DNA from: Bacteroidota bacterium
GTDB lineage: Bacteria; Bacteroidota; Bacteroidia; J057
Direction of reading: 5' to 3'
Length of the DNA: 8,430 nucleotides
NCBI GenBank assembly: GCA_004292985.1
Contig: RDXT01000588.1
Span: 1 to 8,430 of the forward strand
Shown here: positions 7,101-8,430 of the stretch, piece after piece
Layout: every line of letters begins with the position of its first letter
Numbering within the stretch: position 1 is the stretch's first letter
Notes under the pieces: model-generated
The model's input: the letters and a program-made list of their open reading frames with translations, nothing else
Told to the model about the DNA's origin: nothing
Database searches by the model: none
Made by a program: the position numbers and the translations under genes

Positions 7101-7756
7101 CGCCCTTTCATGTAGGCTTTAGTTATGTGACGCCTGCGCTCCCGTACCCTTACACCTTCTATGTGCAGCCTGTATCTCCCCAGGAGTGCCGGGGTGAACG
7201 CCTGCCTGTGTATGCGGATGTATATGGTGCGCGCAATGCTTTCCTCCAACTCAGCGACTCGGTGGTAGAGATTCCTCAATCGGTCGTTAATATGTCTGTA
7301 ACGGGCCTCACTGGAAATGTGGTGAAATACACCTGGGACTTTGGCGACGGCAGCGGCTCCGATACGATCGCTCCGGTGCATGAATACCGTCTGCCGGGTA
7401 AATATGTGGTTCACGTGACGCTGACGACAGACGAAGGCTGCGAGTTTACCCTGCTGCGTCTGGTAGAGGTGAAACAGCCCGTTCGTTTACATATCCCAAG
7501 CGCTTTTACCCCCAATGGTGACGGCTACAACGATGCCTTTTATATCGCCAGCCAGTTGCTTTCTACCTTCGAAATCCATGTATATAACCGTTGGGGGCAG
7601 GAGGTATTTGTTTCCAATGTTCCGGATTTCCGCTGGGACGGTTACGGGCCCGATGGTAAAGTGCTGCCCCAGGATGTATATGTATATCGCGTGAGTGCGC
7701 TCGACATTCAGGGCAATGATGTCTCTGAAGCCGGAACGATTACAATTTTGCGATGA
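4115..7756 (+). CDS. Large secreted multi-PKD protein with T9SS type B sorting domain
   Basis: 1213-residue protein predicted to cross the inner membrane by Sec and the outer membrane by T9SS, ending on the cell surface or released. Signal peptide about 1-24 (MNLRIF, hydrophobic core, YGLA). Residues about 32-188 form a Cys-rich N-terminal domain (DCINALPVC) of a pre-peptidase-like, jelly-roll type; this is tentative. A Big/SbsA-like Ig domain follows (about 191-298), then an Ig-like domain (about 299-371). PKD-type repeats start near 372, 456, 540, 623, 706, 786 and 869, spaced 80-87 residues, with motifs from WSFDG to WDFGDG. An Ig-like T9SS-associated domain covers about 956-1038, and an eighth PKD about 1039-1122. 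The C-terminal domain (1123-1213) starts IPSAFTPNGDGYND and has YNRWGQEVF, the gliding-motility-associated type B sorting signature. No enzyme domain is seen, so an adhesin or structural role is inferred. The ligand is unknown. The choice-of-anchor L gene follows after 133 bases. Confidence 0.94.
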   Translation: MNLRIFRSLLTLCSVLSFPLYGLAQLPPNQPEQDCINALPVCQNIFTQPNSYVGGGSNPNEINPVPSCLNSGENNDVWYIFTVQVAGNLCFTITPNNGVNDYDWAVYNLTNNNCSDIFTTPSLEVSCNYAPNLGCGGATGPNGNTGAPCGGQNQPCIPVQVGQTYVVNVSNFSSSNNGYTINFSASTAVIFDNTPPSITSLGVNCSGAINMTFSENVLCNTVSTSDFTVTDLAGNPYTINNITGQACSTGGTFENQFLMNVSPAFVSGDYIISLVGNIQDNCGNAAVLSTDTLPVVLPNIAVTFGSDTICAGSSTTVSTPAQPGYTYLWSTGQTGATITVSPLVNTTYTVSATAPNACVYTGSALLTVIPVPTATFTVDSTGVCPKETATFTYTGTSLPAATFQWSFDGANSVIGSGAGPYQVSWDTAGLKTVTLVVSQYGCTSVPFSILETVYPLPTADFLTATDVCVFNTTGFLYNGTAATSAIYNWDFDFPANGPFNGVGPHSPSWDIPGPKNVCLIVTENGCISLPVCKPIQVNPLPSARIADEADQCLKGNAFSFQYGGTSAISDYFWAFGEPGAQSTLPAPNYTYLSYGPKTVFLTVTDAKGCVATDSQEIVIHPPVTAAFDFQDVCFGVPTPFVDASFTDPIAPINEWSWTFGDAGSSSQTNPFHTYGSWGEYATTLIVSSIHGCKDTLSRLVQVYDEPIANFEFKNDCDDKPISFTNSSTFNDPGVSYAWLFGNGAFSIQTAPSHIYGGPGDYDVTLVILNDKGCADSVTKKISVYPLPNADFTSPGACLRELMQFENLSTVPNPGRIADYRWDFGDGNGTNNANPLRGFNEPGIFPVELLAITQHGCLDSITKNIEIYPVPFAQFDVASVCALDTAFFTNLSTVDGTVTGDVISNWSWNFGDGGLAGSILSPVHIYSKGNVYPVTLSVETNKGCTSVLTRDLLIFAIPEPPAIQNDTVCFGDPAFLLAVSGPPAERMEWFAAQNDTTPFHVGFSYVTPALPYPYTFYVQPVSPQECRGERLPVYADVYGARNAFLQLSDSVVEIPQSVVNMSVTGLTGNVVKYTWDFGDGSGSDTIAPVHEYRLPGKYVVHVTLTTDEGCEFTLLRLVEVKQPVRLHIPSAFTPNGDGYNDAFYIASQLLSTFEIHVYNRWGQEVFVSNVPDFRWDGYGPDGKVLPQDVYVYRVSALDIQGNDVSEAGTITILR

Positions 7757-7889
7757 AAGTAGGGGAAATCTTACTTACTTACATCTACTCTGAAGCAGCC
7801 TATGGATTTGTTTTCTCGTCAATAGTTTAGATAGATACAGCCAACCCGTTCTTTTTCTGCCAAATGACTTTGAAACCTTACCTGACATC
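7757..7889 (+). other. Spacer between the two secreted-protein genes
   Basis: 133 bases with no gene and no strong hairpin terminator. It contains a short TTAC triplication (7771-7782). TGACTTTG at 7865-7872 resembles a -7 element but lacks an upstream TTTG at suitable distance. Whether the two secreted-protein genes share a transcript cannot be decided from the sequence. Confidence 0.4.
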
Positions 7890-8430
7890 ATGCGATTGAA
7901 AAAATTTACCCTGCTCTGCATATTGATAGGTCTTGCTTCCTTCACACGTGTGCAGGCGCAGCTGACGATCGTGGATACGCTGCCTGCATTCCCCTTGATT
8001 CAAACCCTGTTTGGCAATGGTGTGACGGTCTCCAACCTCACGGTCCAGTGCGATACCAACCTCGCGCTTACAGGATTTAACGGAACAGGCTCCAATATCG
8101 GCCTTACCCACGGCGTACTTCTTGCCTCCGGCGAAGCTGCCGATGCCGTAGGTCCCAACAACAGCACCGGGATCACAGGTTCGCTCGGAAGGCCGGGATA
8201 CGGTCCCCTTACTTCGCTTGCAGGGCAACCTACCTTCGACGCATGTGTCATTTCGTTTGATATTACTCCTTTGTGCGACAGCATCGGCATCCGCTATGTG
8301 TTTGCCTCTGAAGAGTATAATGAATATGTAAACTCGATCAACGACGTATTCGCTTTCTTTATAGATGGTCCTGGTATTCCACAGCCGCCGCCCGGCGTCA
8401 ACATTGCGCTGGTGCCCGGTGTGGGCATCC
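7890..8430 (+). CDS. Choice-of-anchor L domain secreted protein, 3'-truncated by window end
   Basis: 180 complete codons are visible and the frame is open to the window end. Residues 1-22 or 1-23 form a signal peptide (MRLKKF, a hydrophobic core, then RVQAQ). The rest matches the choice-of-anchor L domain. Successive segments are an early NGVTVSNL; THGVLLASG (73-81) followed by AVGPN (86-90); QPTFDACVISFDI (113-125); YVFASEEYNEYVNSINDVFAFFI (136-158) with GPGI (160-163); and NIALVPG (171-177). Family members are exported proteins named for varied C-terminal anchors. In Bacteroidota many end in a T9SS sorting domain, often after PKD or Ig-like repeats, but that part lies outside this window. 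No catalytic residues are known for the domain; an adhesive or matrix role is inferred. The ATG at 7890 is chosen because it starts a good signal peptide. No Shine-Dalgarno precedes it. It follows another T9SS cargo gene on the same strand. Confidence 0.9.
   Translation, partial: MRLKKFTLLCILIGLASFTRVQAQLTIVDTLPAFPLIQTLFGNGVTVSNLTVQCDTNLALTGFNGTGSNIGLTHGVLLASGEAADAVGPNNSTGITGSLGRPGYGPLTSLAGQPTFDACVISFDITPLCDSIGIRYVFASEEYNEYVNSINDVFAFFIDGPGIPQPPPGVNIALVPGVGI

Noticed and set aside
6575..7352. Identical 19-base DNA stretch at 6575-6593 and 7334-7352 as a recent duplication
   Set aside because: Both encode the conserved WDFGDG core of PKD repeats. Flanking sequences diverge at once, so shared codon preference at a conserved motif explains it.
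4073..7782. TAAGTAAG upstream and CTTACTTA downstream of the PKD gene as flanking inverted repeats of a mobile element
   Set aside because: The match is about 8 bases of simple TAAG-type sequence, with no transposase and no target duplication; chance is the likelier explanation.

Overview
The window looks like chromosomal DNA from a member of the Bacteroidota, probably a gliding or environmental lineage such as Saprospiria or Cytophagia; the class is a guess. The evidence is a C-terminal type B sorting domain of the type IX secretion system (T9SS), a choice-of-anchor L protein, a TPR-plus-cyclase signalling protein of a kind common in that phylum, and starts that mostly lack a Shine-Dalgarno sequence. 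No tRNA, rRNA, CRISPR array, transposase or phage gene was seen.

Layout: (1) bases 1-1578, + strand, the 3' part of a TPR / transmembrane / class III adenylate cyclase gene that begins upstream of the window. (2) bases 1579-1698, a convergent intergenic gap holding two short inverted repeats and a small perfect hairpin. (3) bases 1699-2856, - strand, an exported OmpA-family protein with a long charged helix, a thrombospondin type 3-like calcium motif and a peptidoglycan-binding domain. (4) bases 2857-2927, a 71-base divergent promoter region. (5) bases 2928-3578, + strand, a small AlbA_2 (Schlafen-like) protein with a C-terminal winged helix. (6) bases 3579-4114, a 536-base non-coding stretch whose first half is a cluster of four imperfect hairpin repeats in alternating orientation, and whose second half is the leader of the next gene. 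(7) bases 4115-7756, + strand, a 1213-residue secreted protein with an N-terminal adhesin-like region, eight PKD-type repeats, and a T9SS type B sorting domain. (8) bases 7890-8430, + strand, the 5' end of a second secreted protein (choice-of-anchor L), cut by the window end.

The genes do not form one pathway. The last two are neighbouring cell-surface or secreted proteins, probably exported by the same T9SS. The cyclase and the AlbA_2 protein are signalling or regulatory genes with no visible functional link to them. No complete undescribed multi-gene system is evident. The most interesting non-coding signal is the repeat family. Two size classes in two separate intergenic gaps share a core (CTGAG on one arm, TCGAAG on the other). 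The long class alternates in orientation like enterobacterial BIMEs and shows compensatory base changes in its stems.
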